Origin: Deltaproteobacteria bacterium
GTDB taxonomy: Bacteria > Myxococcota_A > UBA9160 > SZUA-336
Reading direction: 5' to 3'
Length of the DNA: 64,000 bases
Assembly (NCBI GenBank): GCA_029261925.1
Contig: JAJDAJ010000077.1
Location: 19,988-83,987, forward strand
Positions 15,409 to 25,407 of the stretch are shown here, piece by piece. The translations under genes and the position numbers were made by a program. Under the pieces are notes generated by a model. The model ran no database searches. It had not been told where the DNA came from and saw only the letters and a list, made by a program, of their open reading frames with translations. How positions within the stretch are numbered: the first letter of the stretch is position 1; each line of letters opens with the position of its first letter.

Positions 15409-16761
15409 TCACTCGTCCCCGGGGCCCAGCGCCTCGCGGGTGCGCCGCAGGTCGGAGCGCAGCAGGCCGATCTCGCTGTAATTATTCAGGGCCGCGGCGC
15501 GCTCCAGCAGCAGCTCGAGCGCGGCGGCGCGCGCCTCGAGCACCGGCGGCGTCTCGCGACCCCGCGCCAGGTCGAGCAGGCGCAGCGCGTGCAGCGGCCG
15601 GTCGGCCTCCAGGTGCACCCGGGCCCGCTCCGCGATGCGGTCGGGCCCGCCGGCCAGCTCCACCACGTCGCCGTGCACCGCGTCGGGGGGCACGTGGTAC
15701 AGGTTCGCGACGCTGTCGTAGTGATACCAGCCGGTGACCAGCTCCCAGGCACCGCGCACGCTCCAGGAGAGCTTGCCGTGCCCCTGACTGAGCTGCAGCT
15801 CCGGCGGCAGCTCGATCTCCTCCATCAGCTGCCATACGGTCTTGCCGGCGTTCATGCCGGCGATCGTCTCGTCCCACATGTACTGCACGGCATCGCGCAT
15901 TCGCGTGACGCTGGCGCGGATGTAGTCGTGATCGGTCAGGAAGCGCGGGTGGGTCGGGGCCAGGATGAGCGGGTCGAGCTCGAGCACCCGGTCGAGCGCA
16001 TCGATGTAGTCCAGCGGGTCGCGGTACTTCTCGCCCCGCACCGTGTACAGGTTGGGAAACATCGGGTACAGCGGCCCGAAGAGGTCGCCGACGAAGAGCG
16101 CGCGCCGCTGCGGCAGCCAGACGAGCAGGCCGTCCTCGCCCTCGCCGCCGTTCCGCGTCGCGATCACCTGGAACTCCACGCCGCCCAGCTCGAAGGCGTG
16201 GTCATGGCCCGGGTACACGCGGCGGTCCGGCACCAGGCGCAGGTAGGACGGCACCGCGGTCGCGGTCTCGTCGACCAGGTCGGGGTAGATCTCGTCGTAG
16301 CGCCGCAGGAAGAACGACATGGCCTCGGCCTGGATGCGCGCCATGTACTCGAGGCGCTGGTGCGCGACCACCTCCGCGCCCGCGGCCCGCTCGGCCTCCC
16401 AGAGCGGCAGCCCGCCGATGTGGTCGGGGTGGAAGTGGGTCAGGATGATCTTGCGCACCGGCTTCGCGGCGATCTCGTCGATGATCGCCTTCTGGCGCAC
16501 CGAGCTGGCGTTGTCGATGCCGGTGTCGATGACCACGGAGCCATCGGGCGTGTTGATCAGGAAGATCGCGCCCTGTCCCTCGATCTTGTACAGGTCCCTG
16601 GCGATCTCCTGTGCCTCGTTGGGCAGCGCCACGAGATCGTCTACGCGCTCGGGCACGTCGCCGTGGACCTCGACGTCGGCGGCGCGGGGTGCGGCGGTCG
16701 CCAGCGCGATCACGCCGGCGACCAGCGCGGTCAGGGCGAGGTGGGCGGATCGGTTTCGCAT
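15409..16761 (-). CDS. exported alkylsulfatase-like metallo-beta-lactamase-fold hydrolase
   Basis: A 450-residue MBL-fold hydrolase with an intact site: THFHPDH (His109, His111, Asp113, His114), VGDLFG with Asp226 and an IDTG strand. The C-terminal half has the alkylsulfatase-type region around LSQGHGKLSWSVRGAWE. Unlike its two paralogues in the window it has a signal peptide (residues 1-28, ending PRAA), so it should act in the periplasm on sulfate or other esters. GGAGCCGCG lies before the ATG at 16761. The gene is followed by the Rieske oxygenase and is divergent from a PAPS sulfotransferase. The true ester is unknown. Confidence 0.85.
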   Translation of the reverse strand: MRNRSAHLALTALVAGVIALATAAPRAADVEVHGDVPERVDDLVALPNEAQEIARDLYKIEGQGAIFLINTPDGSVVIDTGIDNASSVRQKAIIDEIAAKPVRKIILTHFHPDHIGGLPLWEAERAAGAEVVAHQRLEYMARIQAEAMSFFLRRYDEIYPDLVDETATAVPSYLRLVPDRRVYPGHDHAFELGGVEFQVIATRNGGEGEDGLLVWLPQRRALFVGDLFGPLYPMFPNLYTVRGEKYRDPLDYIDALDRVLELDPLILAPTHPRFLTDHDYIRASVTRMRDAVQYMWDETIAGMNAGKTVWQLMEEIELPPELQLSQGHGKLSWSVRGAWELVTGWYHYDSVANLYHVPPDAVHGDVVELAGGPDRIAERARVHLEADRPLHALRLLDLARGRETPPVLEARAAALELLLERAAALNNYSEIGLLRSDLRRTREALGPGDE

Positions 16762-16854
16762 CGCGGCTCCTGTCCGGGGGGTGGTCGCGGGTCGGCGCTG
16801 GTCCGCGTCGGGCCCGGCACGGTAGTCTACCTGCGCAGCGAAGGAGGAGATCGC

Positions 16855-18132
16855 GTGAGCGATGGCATCCGCATCGACGACCTGGCCGAGCCGGTCCTGA
16901 CGCCCGAGCAGCAGGCGGCGATCGACGCGACGCGCGACATCCAGGTCGACCTGAGCCGCGAGAGCGTGCTGGCCGAGGCCCGCGGGCGCGCGGGCCTCGA
17001 CGACTTCGGGCCCGACGACTTCCTCGAGCGCCTCGACGTGCTCTGCGAGGGCTGGAGCACCGACCCCGACATGACCCCCTTCGCGCGCTTCGGCATGCGC
17101 GGCACCCTGGTCATGCACGCGACCAGCCGCCTGCTGATCCACAGGATGTGGCAGGAGCACCCCGAGATCCTCGACGAGCAGATCCGCGAGCCGATCGTCG
17201 TGGTGGGGATGCCGCGCTCGGGCACGACGCACCTGCTCAACCTCATGGCGGCCGACAGCCGCTTCCGCGCACTGCCGCTCTGGGAGGCCTACGAGCCGGT
17301 GCCGCTGCCGGGCGAGCCCGCCACCTGGGACGAGCGCGACCCGCGCTTCGTGCGCTGCCAGGAGAAGTGGGACGGCATGCAGCGCATGACGCCGTTCATC
17401 GCGGCGATCCACCCGATGAACCCCGAGCACATCCACGAGGAGCTGGAGCTGATGTGCCCGGACTTCTCCTCGTACAACTACGAGTGGCTGGCGTACTCGC
17501 CGTTCTGGCGCGACTACTACCTGAGCCACGACCAGACGCCGCACTACCGCTACATGCGCGACGTGCTCAAGCTGCTGCAGTGGCAGGACCGCCGGCGCCT
17601 GGGAGACGTGGCGGCGAGCCGCCGCTGGGTCCTCAAGTGCCCGCAGCATCTGGAGCAGCTGCCGGTACTGACCGACGTCTTCCCCGACGCGACCATCGCC
17701 ATCACCCACCGCGACCCGGTGGCGGTGATCCAGTCGGCCGTGCTGCCGAACGCCTACGGCCAGCGCATGCAGCGCCGCCGCATCATGCTGCCCGAGCTGC
17801 TGGAGTACTGGACCGACCGCGTCGAGACGCTGCTGCGCGCCTGTGTTCGCGACCGGCCGGGGCTCGACCCCGCGCGCTCGATCGACGTGCCCTTCGACAT
17901 CTTCATGGCCGACGACGTCGGCATGGTCGCGAAGATCCACGCGACCGCGGGCGTCGAGGTGACCGACGCCAGCCGCCTCGAGCTCGAGGCGTACATGAAG
18001 GCGCACCCCCGCGGCAAGCACGGGCGGATCGTCTACGACCTGCGCGGCGACTTCGGCGTGGATCCCTCGGAGCTGCGCGAGCGCTTCGACTTCTACTTCG
18101 ACGCGTTCCCGGTGAAGGTCGAGGCGCGCTGA
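16855..18132 (+). CDS. PAPS-dependent sulfotransferase family protein
   Basis: A 425-residue sulfotransferase-fold protein. The 5'-phosphosulfate loop is VVGMPRSGTTHLLNL (about 117-130) and the 3'-phosphate-binding region is ITHRDPVAVIQSAV. These enzymes move sulfate from PAPS to a hydroxyl group of a lipid, sterol or sugar. The GTG at 16855 is preceded by AAGGAGGAG at good spacing. It stands between two alkylsulfatase-like genes, which suggests making and breaking of a sulfate ester. Members of this large Sulfotransfer_3-like group are abundant in Myxococcota and Actinobacteria and mostly uncharacterised. Confidence 0.85.
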   Translation: MSDGIRIDDLAEPVLTPEQQAAIDATRDIQVDLSRESVLAEARGRAGLDDFGPDDFLERLDVLCEGWSTDPDMTPFARFGMRGTLVMHATSRLLIHRMWQEHPEILDEQIREPIVVVGMPRSGTTHLLNLMAADSRFRALPLWEAYEPVPLPGEPATWDERDPRFVRCQEKWDGMQRMTPFIAAIHPMNPEHIHEELELMCPDFSSYNYEWLAYSPFWRDYYLSHDQTPHYRYMRDVLKLLQWQDRRRLGDVAASRRWVLKCPQHLEQLPVLTDVFPDATIAITHRDPVAVIQSAVLPNAYGQRMQRRRIMLPELLEYWTDRVETLLRACVRDRPGLDPARSIDVPFDIFMADDVGMVAKIHATAGVEVTDASRLELEAYMKAHPRGKHGRIVYDLRGDFGVDPSELRERFDFYFDAFPVKVEAR

Positions 18133-18141
18133 CGCCGGCGC

Positions 18142-18924
18142 TCAGGCGCCGTTGGCCATGCGGCCGCCGTCGACCGTGATCAGGTCGCCGGTGTGGTAGC
18201 GCGCGGCGTCGCTCATCAGGTAGACGACCATGCCCGCGAGGTCCTCCGGCCGGCCCATGCGGCCCAGCGGGATGGTCGCCGCGATCGCGCGACCCTCCGG
18301 GCTGTCGTCGCCGTAGGGGACCATCTCGGACTGGAAGTGGCCCGCGATCAGCATGTTGGCGCGGATGCCCTGCGGCCCGAGCTCGAGCGCCAGCGTGCGC
18401 ACCAGTCCGGCGACCGCGCCCTTGGCCGCGGCGTAGTGGCCCACGCCCGGGCTCGCGGTCCAGTTGGTCAGGCTGCCGGTCGCGATCAGGGAGCCGCCGG
18501 GATCGCCCGCGGCCGCGCGCGCGACCATGTGCCGCGCGCCCTCGCGCAGGGTGACGAAGGCGCCGTGTTGGGCCACCCGCAGCAGCTCGTCGTACTGCGA
18601 CGTGGGCATCTCGACGATCGGTGCCATGGTGACGAAGCCGGCGTTCGCGATCACGCAGTCCAGCCGGCCCATCTCCTCGATCGCGCGCTCGAAGCCGCGG
18701 AGCTGCGCCTGCTCGTCAGCGACGTCGACCTCGTCGGAGCGAACGCGCCCGCCGTGGCGCCGCAGCTGCTCCGACGCCTGCTCGTTGCGATCGCGCCGCC
18801 GGCCCCAGATCACCACGTCGCCACCCGCAGCAGCGATCGCCTCGGCGTAGCCGAGGCCCAGACCCGCGTTGGCGCCGGTGATCAGGGCCACCTTGTCGGA
18901 CAGGTCGAAGAGATCGCTGGCCAT
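18142..18924 (-). CDS. short-chain dehydrogenase/reductase
   Basis: A 260-residue classical SDR. The cofactor loop is TGANAGLG, the NAG motif is ANAGF, and the active site has Ser in GSLTNW with Tyr and Lys in YAAAK. The C-terminal part with TVDGG is standard. It would oxidise a secondary alcohol or reduce a ketone with NAD(P). I chose the ATG at 18924 because GGGGGGAG lies just upstream. A TATTCT hexamer (18954-18959) is a likely minus-strand -10, in the same short gap that carries the promoter of the divergent MBL gene. Substrate unknown. Confidence 0.88.
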   Translation of the reverse strand: MASDLFDLSDKVALITGANAGLGLGYAEAIAAAGGDVVIWGRRRDRNEQASEQLRRHGGRVRSDEVDVADEQAQLRGFERAIEEMGRLDCVIANAGFVTMAPIVEMPTSQYDELLRVAQHGAFVTLREGARHMVARAAAGDPGGSLIATGSLTNWTASPGVGHYAAAKGAVAGLVRTLALELGPQGIRANMLIAGHFQSEMVPYGDDSPEGRAIAATIPLGRMGRPEDLAGMVVYLMSDAARYHTGDLITVDGGRMANGA

Positions 18925-18977
18925 CAGACTCCCCCCAGCTCCGATCGCGTGAGAGAATACCCGGGAAGGAGAGCGGG

Positions 18978-20222
18978 ATGTCACGCAGCGAGGATGCCGC
19001 GCTGGGCGCTCTGGTCCTGGCGGGGGAGGGCGTGGAGAACGCGACCGAGATCGCCGACGGGATCTTCATGTCCCCGGGCATCTCGAACAGCTACCTGATC
19101 GCGGGCGACGAGGGCGACGTGGCGATCAACGCGGGCATGGCCTTCGAGGGGCCGCGCCACCGCGAGCGCTACGCCGCGGTGAGCAGCGCCCCGCTGCGCG
19201 CGATCGTGCTCACGCAGTCCCACGCCGATCACATGGGCGGCACCGCGGCGCTGGCCGGGCCCGGTACGCAGCTGATCGCGCAGGCGCGGTATCCCGAGGT
19301 GCGCGGCTACTGGAACCGCCTGGCGCCGTTCTACGCCGCGCGCACGCGCGTGCTCTGGGGGAGCGTACTGGCGTCGGCGCCGCCCGGAGCCACGGAGCCG
19401 CCGCCGGATCCGGTGCCCGACCTGCTCGTCGACGACCACCACGTGATGGACGTCGGCAGCCGCCGGCTGGAGCTGCTGGCCGTGCCGGGCGGGGAGACCA
19501 CCGACTCGCTCGCGGTCTTCCTGCCGCGCGAGCGGATCGTCTTCACGGGCAATCTCTTCGGACCGATCTTCGGCCACCTGCCCAACCTGAACACGCTGCG
19601 CGGCGATCGCATCCGCTCCGCGCTGCGCTTCGTCGAGTCGCTGGAGCGCGTGCGCGACCTGGGCGCCGAGCTGCTGGTGACCGGACACGGCCAGCCGGTT
19701 CACGGCGCCGCGGAGGTCGCCTCGGGACTCGGGCGGATCCGCGACGCGGTGCTGCACGTGCACGACCGCACGGTCGAGGGGATGAACGCCGGCAAGGACG
19801 TGCACACCCTGATGCGCGAGATCGAGCTGCCCCCGCAGCTCGCCGTGGGCCAGGGACACGGCAAGGCCAGCTGGTGCGTCCGCGCGATCTGGGAGGAGTA
19901 CGCCGGCTGGTTCCACTACGACACGACGGCGTCGCTGTACCACGTGCCGCCCGACGCGATCCACGCGGACCTGGTCGAGCTGGCGGGGCCCGACGCGCTC
20001 GCCGAGCGCGCCGCGGTGCACGTGGCGGCCGGCAGACCGCTGGAGGCCCTGCGCCTCTGCGACGTGGTGCTGGGCGCCGTGCCCGACCACCATGGCGCGC
20101 TCGAGGCGCGGCTGGGGGCCCACGAGCAGCTGCTGGAGGCCTCGGGCGGCGAGAACTTCAGCGAGGTCCAGTGGCTGCGCGGCCGCATCGCGGAGACCCG
20201 CGAGGCCCTCGGGCTCGACTGA
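18978..20222 (+). CDS. alkylsulfatase-like metallo-beta-lactamase-fold protein, altered metal site
   Basis: A 414-residue cytoplasmic paralogue of the MBL protein at 12136-13389. The metal motif is TQSHADH, with Gln80 in place of the first His, Asn192 in TGNLFG replaces the usual Asp, and the IDTG strand reads INAG. The C-terminal dimerisation region (GQGHGKASWCVRAIWEEYAG) is well conserved. The same three substitutions in both paralogues mark a subfamily rather than random decay. AAGGAG precedes the ATG at 18978. It is divergent from an SDR gene. Hydrolase activity is likely but metal use is uncertain. Confidence 0.82.
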   Translation: MSRSEDAALGALVLAGEGVENATEIADGIFMSPGISNSYLIAGDEGDVAINAGMAFEGPRHRERYAAVSSAPLRAIVLTQSHADHMGGTAALAGPGTQLIAQARYPEVRGYWNRLAPFYAARTRVLWGSVLASAPPGATEPPPDPVPDLLVDDHHVMDVGSRRLELLAVPGGETTDSLAVFLPRERIVFTGNLFGPIFGHLPNLNTLRGDRIRSALRFVESLERVRDLGAELLVTGHGQPVHGAAEVASGLGRIRDAVLHVHDRTVEGMNAGKDVHTLMREIELPPQLAVGQGHGKASWCVRAIWEEYAGWFHYDTTASLYHVPPDAIHADLVELAGPDALAERAAVHVAAGRPLEALRLCDVVLGAVPDHHGALEARLGAHEQLLEASGGENFSEVQWLRGRIAETREALGLD

Positions 20223-20239
20223 GCGCGGCCCCCGTCGCC

Positions 20240-20698
20240 CTACGCGGGCATCTGCAGGAGCTCGAGCAGCAGCGGATCACCCGGACGCTCGAGGTAGCCG
20301 AAGACGATCTCCGGGGAGAGCTTCTTGTACCAGACGGGCCGGTAGCCGGTGGGCGCGATGCGCTCGATCCAGCCGTCCGTGTCCTCGACGCGGAAGCGCA
20401 GGTGGTGCATTCCCTCGTGCCCGGCCTCGAGGAACTCGCGATGCGGACTCTCGCCGCCCTGCCACTCGATGAACTCGATCTCGAGGTCCCCCGAGTGTCC
20501 GAACGAGAGCTCGAGCTTCACGTCGGCCTGACGACCGCGGTAGGTGACGCCCTGCATCGACCCGTCCATGCGCGTGAACGGGCCGAAGAAGGCCCCGTAG
20601 CGGCGCTCGGCGTCGTCGAGCGAGCGAACCACGAAGCCGACCTGATCGATCGGCGGCAGACCGAGGCCGGCGAGCGCGGCGGGTTCGGGGGCTTGCAT
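20240..20698 (-). CDS. VOC superfamily protein (Glyoxalase_4-like)
   Basis: A 152-residue VOC protein. It opens with PIDQVGFVVRSLDDAERRYGAFFGPF, and the second module has EGMHHLRFRVEDTDGWIERI and ends PLLLELLQ. The first usual His ligand is replaced by Gln18 (IDQVGF), while the His pair GMHHLRF of the second module is kept. Relatives include methylmalonyl-CoA epimerase-like and bleomycin-resistance-like proteins. The gene lies 39 bases after the TetR gene in the same direction and may be co-transcribed with it. Function unknown beyond the fold. Confidence 0.78.
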   Translation of the reverse strand: MQAPEPAALAGLGLPPIDQVGFVVRSLDDAERRYGAFFGPFTRMDGSMQGVTYRGRQADVKLELSFGHSGDLEIEFIEWQGGESPHREFLEAGHEGMHHLRFRVEDTDGWIERIAPTGYRPVWYKKLSPEIVFGYLERPGDPLLLELLQMPA

Positions 20699-20737
20699 GC
20701 CGGGAGTCTGACCGAAGCGGGCGCCGCCGGCCAGCGC

Positions 20738-21409
20738 TCAGTCCGCCGCGTGGGCCACCGACGCGCGCAGACCGCTGGCCGCGAAGGCGATCATGCGGTC
20801 CGCGATCTCCGCGGAGGAGAAGAACGGCGTGCCGTCCGACGCATCGGGCACCAGGGAGTGCTGCTGGCCGACCAGGTGGACCATGACCCCGACCGCGAAC
20901 TCCAGCCCGAGCGCGATCTCCGCCCGGGGCCGGCCGGGGAGCACCCGCTCGAGGGCGTCGACGAAGCGCTGGGTGACCTCGCCGAGCAGGTCGCGGCGCA
21001 GCGCCGCCACGATCTCCGGTGGATCCGAGAACAGGCGCGCCAGCAGCTGGCGCCGCGGCTCGGGCGGGACCACCTCGTAGCTGAAGGCGGGGCGCAGGTA
21101 GGCGTCGACGATCGCCTCGAGCTCCGGACCCGCCGGCCCGGCCTCGGCCTCGGCCCGCTCGAGCTGCGCGATGCGGCTCTGGTTCACCGGCTCGGCGCGG
21201 CGCCGCAGCGTCGCGTGCAGCAGGTCTTCCTTGGACCCGAAGTGGTAGTTCGCGGCCGAGACGCTCACGCCCACGGTCTGCGTGACCGCGCGGATCGACG
21301 TACCGGCAAAGCCGCGCTCCGCGAAGAGCTCCTCCGCGGCGTCCAGCAGCCGCTCGCGGGTCGGGCGGCGGTCTGCCGGGGGGCGGGGAGAGGCGCGGTC
21401 CAGATCCAA
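20738..21409 (-). CDS. TetR/AcrR family transcriptional regulator
   Basis: A 223-residue repressor of the TetR type. The helix-turn-helix spans about residues 20-64 (TRERLLDAAEELFAERGF, then TSIRAVTQTVGVSVSAANYH and FGSKEDLLHA). The C-terminal domain resembles the TetR_C group with DUF1956-like features. Translation seems to begin with TTG at 21409, four bases after AGGAGGG; no ATG or GTG is available before the DNA-binding domain. A palindrome at 21421-21436 just upstream is a likely operator, so it probably represses itself and perhaps the adjacent MDR and ligase genes. The ligand may be an acyl-CoA or the pathway substrate. Confidence 0.88.
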   Translation of the reverse strand: MDLDRASPRPPADRRPTRERLLDAAEELFAERGFAGTSIRAVTQTVGVSVSAANYHFGSKEDLLHATLRRRAEPVNQSRIAQLERAEAEAGPAGPELEAIVDAYLRPAFSYEVVPPEPRRQLLARLFSDPPEIVAALRRDLLGEVTQRFVDALERVLPGRPRAEIALGLEFAVGVMVHLVGQQHSLVPDASDGTPFFSSAEIADRMIAFAASGLRASVAHAAD

Positions 21410-21420
21410 CAGGCCCTCCT

Positions 21421-21436
21421 GACCGAACGTTCGTTC
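21421..21436. promoter_or_regulatory. probable TetR operator
   Basis: GACCGAAC and GTTCGTTC form a 16 bp palindrome with one mismatched pair; the inner ten bases CGAACGTTCG are perfectly symmetric. It lies immediately before the ribosome site of the TetR gene, the usual place for an autoregulatory operator. A CGTTCG core is common in operators of this family. Confidence 0.6.
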
Positions 21437-21546
21437 GAGTGGCTCTGCTGAGTCTCGCCGGCGGGAGGGGACGGCGCAAGCGCGGACCCGGACGCCCGGG
21501 CCCGAATCGAGACCCGGGCCGGCTCCGCGAGGCCCCGGAGCGGGCC

Positions 21547-22557
21547 TCAGGCGCGGACGACGAGCTTGCCGACGTGCCCGGCGGCACCCAGGGCCGCGTA
21601 GGCCGACTCCGCGTCGTCGACCTCGAAGGTCGAGTCGATCACCGGCTCGATGCCGTGCTGGGCGTAGGCGCGGAGCATTCGCTCGAGCATGCGCCGGTTG
21701 CCCATCATGATCGGGATCACGCGGGCGCCGGCGAGGAAGACGTCGCGCACCCGGCAGTGCTGCGCGGCCTCGTCGCCGCCGAACTGCGCCAGCACGCCGA
21801 TCAGGGCCACGGTCCCGCCGCTGCGCGCGGCGCGACACGAGAGATCGAGCAGGCCCGCATTCTCGACGACCACGTCGACGCCGCGCCCGCCCGTCAGCTC
21901 GCGGGCCACCTCGTGCCAGTCGGGCCGCTGCGCGTAGTTGATCCCGTCGTCGGCGCCCAGCGACTTGACGCGCTCGAGCTTGGCGTCGCTGCTCGAGGTC
22001 ACGATCGCGCGGGCGCCCGCCAGCTTCGCCAGCTGGAGCGCGAACATCGACACGCCGCCGGTTCCCAGCGCCAGCACGCTGTCGCCCGGGCCGGCGCCGC
22101 CGGTCTCGACCACCGCGTTCCAGGCCGTGACGCCGGCGCAGGGGAAGGTGGCCGCGGCCTCGTACGAGATCGCCGCCGGCAGCTTCACCAGCGCGGTCTC
22201 CGGCAGCAGGACCTCCTCCTGCAGCCAGCCGTCGAGGGAGAAGCCGAACGACTGGTCGCGCATGGACGGGTCGTACTCCCCGTCGATCCAGCCCCCGATC
22301 GTCGTGGCGGTCACCCGGTCCCCGAGCTCCACGCGGTCCACGCCCGGGCCCAGGGCGCTGACCTCGCCCGCGCCGTCGGAGAGCGGCACGATCGAGCCGG
22401 AGCTCCCGCCCGGGTAGAAGCCGCTGACCTGCAGGTGGTCGCGGTAGTTCAGGGAGGCGGCCTTCATGCGCACGCGGACCTGGCCGTGGCCGGGCTCGGG
22501 CGTGTCCACCTCGACCTGCGTCAGACCCTTGCCGGGCTCGATCTGCCAGCGCTTCAT
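21547..22557 (-). CDS. MDR family zinc-free quinone/enoyl reductase-like dehydrogenase
   Basis: A 336-residue medium-chain dehydrogenase/reductase. The N-terminal GroES-like domain has LNYRDHLQVSG and DGAGEVSALG; the Rossmann part has TGGVSMFALQLAKLAGARAIVTSSSD. The cysteine-rich structural zinc loop is absent, so it belongs with quinone oxidoreductase or enoyl reductase types. NADP(H) is the probable cofactor. It lies 25 bases after the acyl-CoA ligase gene in the same direction, suggesting reduction of an unsaturated CoA ester or ketone. Start at 22557 follows GGAAGGAACG. Confidence 0.85.
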   Translation of the reverse strand: MKRWQIEPGKGLTQVEVDTPEPGHGQVRVRMKAASLNYRDHLQVSGFYPGGSSGSIVPLSDGAGEVSALGPGVDRVELGDRVTATTIGGWIDGEYDPSMRDQSFGFSLDGWLQEEVLLPETALVKLPAAISYEAAATFPCAGVTAWNAVVETGGAGPGDSVLALGTGGVSMFALQLAKLAGARAIVTSSSDAKLERVKSLGADDGINYAQRPDWHEVARELTGGRGVDVVVENAGLLDLSCRAARSGGTVALIGVLAQFGGDEAAQHCRVRDVFLAGARVIPIMMGNRRMLERMLRAYAQHGIEPVIDSTFEVDDAESAYAALGAAGHVGKLVVRA

Positions 22558-22582
22558 CGGCGTTCCTTCCGTGCCCGGGCGG

Positions 22583-24088
<1,506 letters not shown>

Positions 24089-24121
24089 CCCAGCTCCCGC
24101 GCGCGCTCTACCGGGCGGGGC

Positions 24122-25291
24122 TCAAAGCGAGCCCGGCACGTCGAGGCCGTACAGATCGCGCGCGTTGTCGTGGAGCATCTTCTTGACCTCGACCTTGGAG
24201 ATGCCCCGGAACTGCCGGTCGATGGTCACGCGCGAGTTGGGCCAGTCCGTCCCGGTGTGCGGGTAGTCGGTCGACCACATGATGTGGTCGATGTTCAGCC
24301 GGTCGCGCAGCTGCAGGCCCACGGTGTCGATCATGAAGGTCGCCCAGAAGTGCCGGTGGAAGATCTCGCTGGGCATGTCGCTCATCTGGTTCACGGCGTC
24401 GGTGAACCAGCGGTAGCGCAGGTACATGTCGTCGGTCTGCTCGAGCATGGTCGGGATCCAGCCGACGTTGGCCTCGACCAGCACGATCCGCAGCTGACGG
24501 TACTTCTCCCAGAGGCCCGAGAAGATCAGGTCTGCCGCCACCGGGAGCGTGTTCGCCCCGGCCTTGGTGCCGCCGACCGTGCCCAGGAAGCGCAGCTCGG
24601 TCATGTCGATCGGCTTGCCCCCGCCCGGGTTGCGGATGAAGCTGCCGATGTGGACGTGCAGCGGGAGCTTCGCCTCCTGCGCGAGGCCGAAGAAGGGCTC
24701 GTCGGAGGGCTGCACGTCGTAGTCACCGCTGGGCATGCGCGAGATGATCGCGCCGCGCAGGTCGTTCTTGGCCAGCCACTCGAGCTCCTCGACCGCGTCG
24801 TCGAGCCCCGTGGTCGGGATGATGCCCAGGCCCACCAGGCGGCCGCCGGAGTCGCGGCAGAACTCGCTCATCCACTCGTTGTAGGCGCGCACGCAGAAGC
24901 GCTGCAGGTCGCGGTCGTCGCTGTAGGTCTTGGCGCCCGTCAGCGTCACGCTCGGATAGAGGACCTGGGTGTGGATCCGGTCGATGTCCATGTCCTTGAG
25001 GCGGGCCACCGGCTCGTACATGCCCGGACGGATGGAGTCGTAGGTGTGTCCGGCGGGCTTGAAGTCGAGGTAGCTCAGCCCGGCACAGGCGGTCAGGCCC
25101 ACGGGCTGCTTCGCCACGCCGTCGTCGAACAGCCAGATGTCGCCGTGCTCGGTCCGTTCGACGCGTGGGGCTCGGTCCCTGAGCTTCGCGGGCGCGCGCG
25201 ACTGCCAGAGGTCGGGCGGCTCCTGCACGTGGGCGTCGGCGTCGATGATCGGGTAGTCGATCTCGCGGAAGTCGGAGAACAGATCGCTCAT
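24122..25291 (-). CDS. amidohydrolase-2 family protein
   Basis: A 389-residue TIM-barrel metal-dependent hydrolase or decarboxylase of the amidohydrolase_2 family, which includes gamma-resorcylate decarboxylase and ACMSD. The first metal motif is IIDADAHVQEP (Asp-x-His type), a later metal His lies in LPLHVHIGS, and the catalytic Asp is in WSTDYPHTGTD. AAGGAG lies before the ATG at 25291. An extended -10 (TG-A-TATGCT, 25362-25370) about 70 bases upstream probably drives it with the ligase and MDR genes. It likely cleaves or decarboxylates a ring-opened intermediate. Confidence 0.87.
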   Translation of the reverse strand: MSDLFSDFREIDYPIIDADAHVQEPPDLWQSRAPAKLRDRAPRVERTEHGDIWLFDDGVAKQPVGLTACAGLSYLDFKPAGHTYDSIRPGMYEPVARLKDMDIDRIHTQVLYPSVTLTGAKTYSDDRDLQRFCVRAYNEWMSEFCRDSGGRLVGLGIIPTTGLDDAVEELEWLAKNDLRGAIISRMPSGDYDVQPSDEPFFGLAQEAKLPLHVHIGSFIRNPGGGKPIDMTELRFLGTVGGTKAGANTLPVAADLIFSGLWEKYRQLRIVLVEANVGWIPTMLEQTDDMYLRYRWFTDAVNQMSDMPSEIFHRHFWATFMIDTVGLQLRDRLNIDHIMWSTDYPHTGTDWPNSRVTIDRQFRGISKVEVKKMLHDNARDLYGLDVPGSL

Positions 25292-25407
25292 GGCGAGCTC
25301 CTTTTCGGGGTGGTCTCCCGGCGGGCGGGCCCGTCCGCACGGGCTGGCGGCGGCCCCTTCGAGCATATCACGCGCTACAGGAGCGTTTCGGCGGCGTCCC
25401 GCAAAGC

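Noticed and set aside
13579..16850. Long open frame running antisense to the thioesterase, Rieske and MBL genes, joined to the sulfotransferase frame
   Set aside because: It is the mirror of real genes in GC-rich DNA with Arg/Ala/Gln-rich nonsense protein. Only the part from the GTG at 16855 has family motifs.
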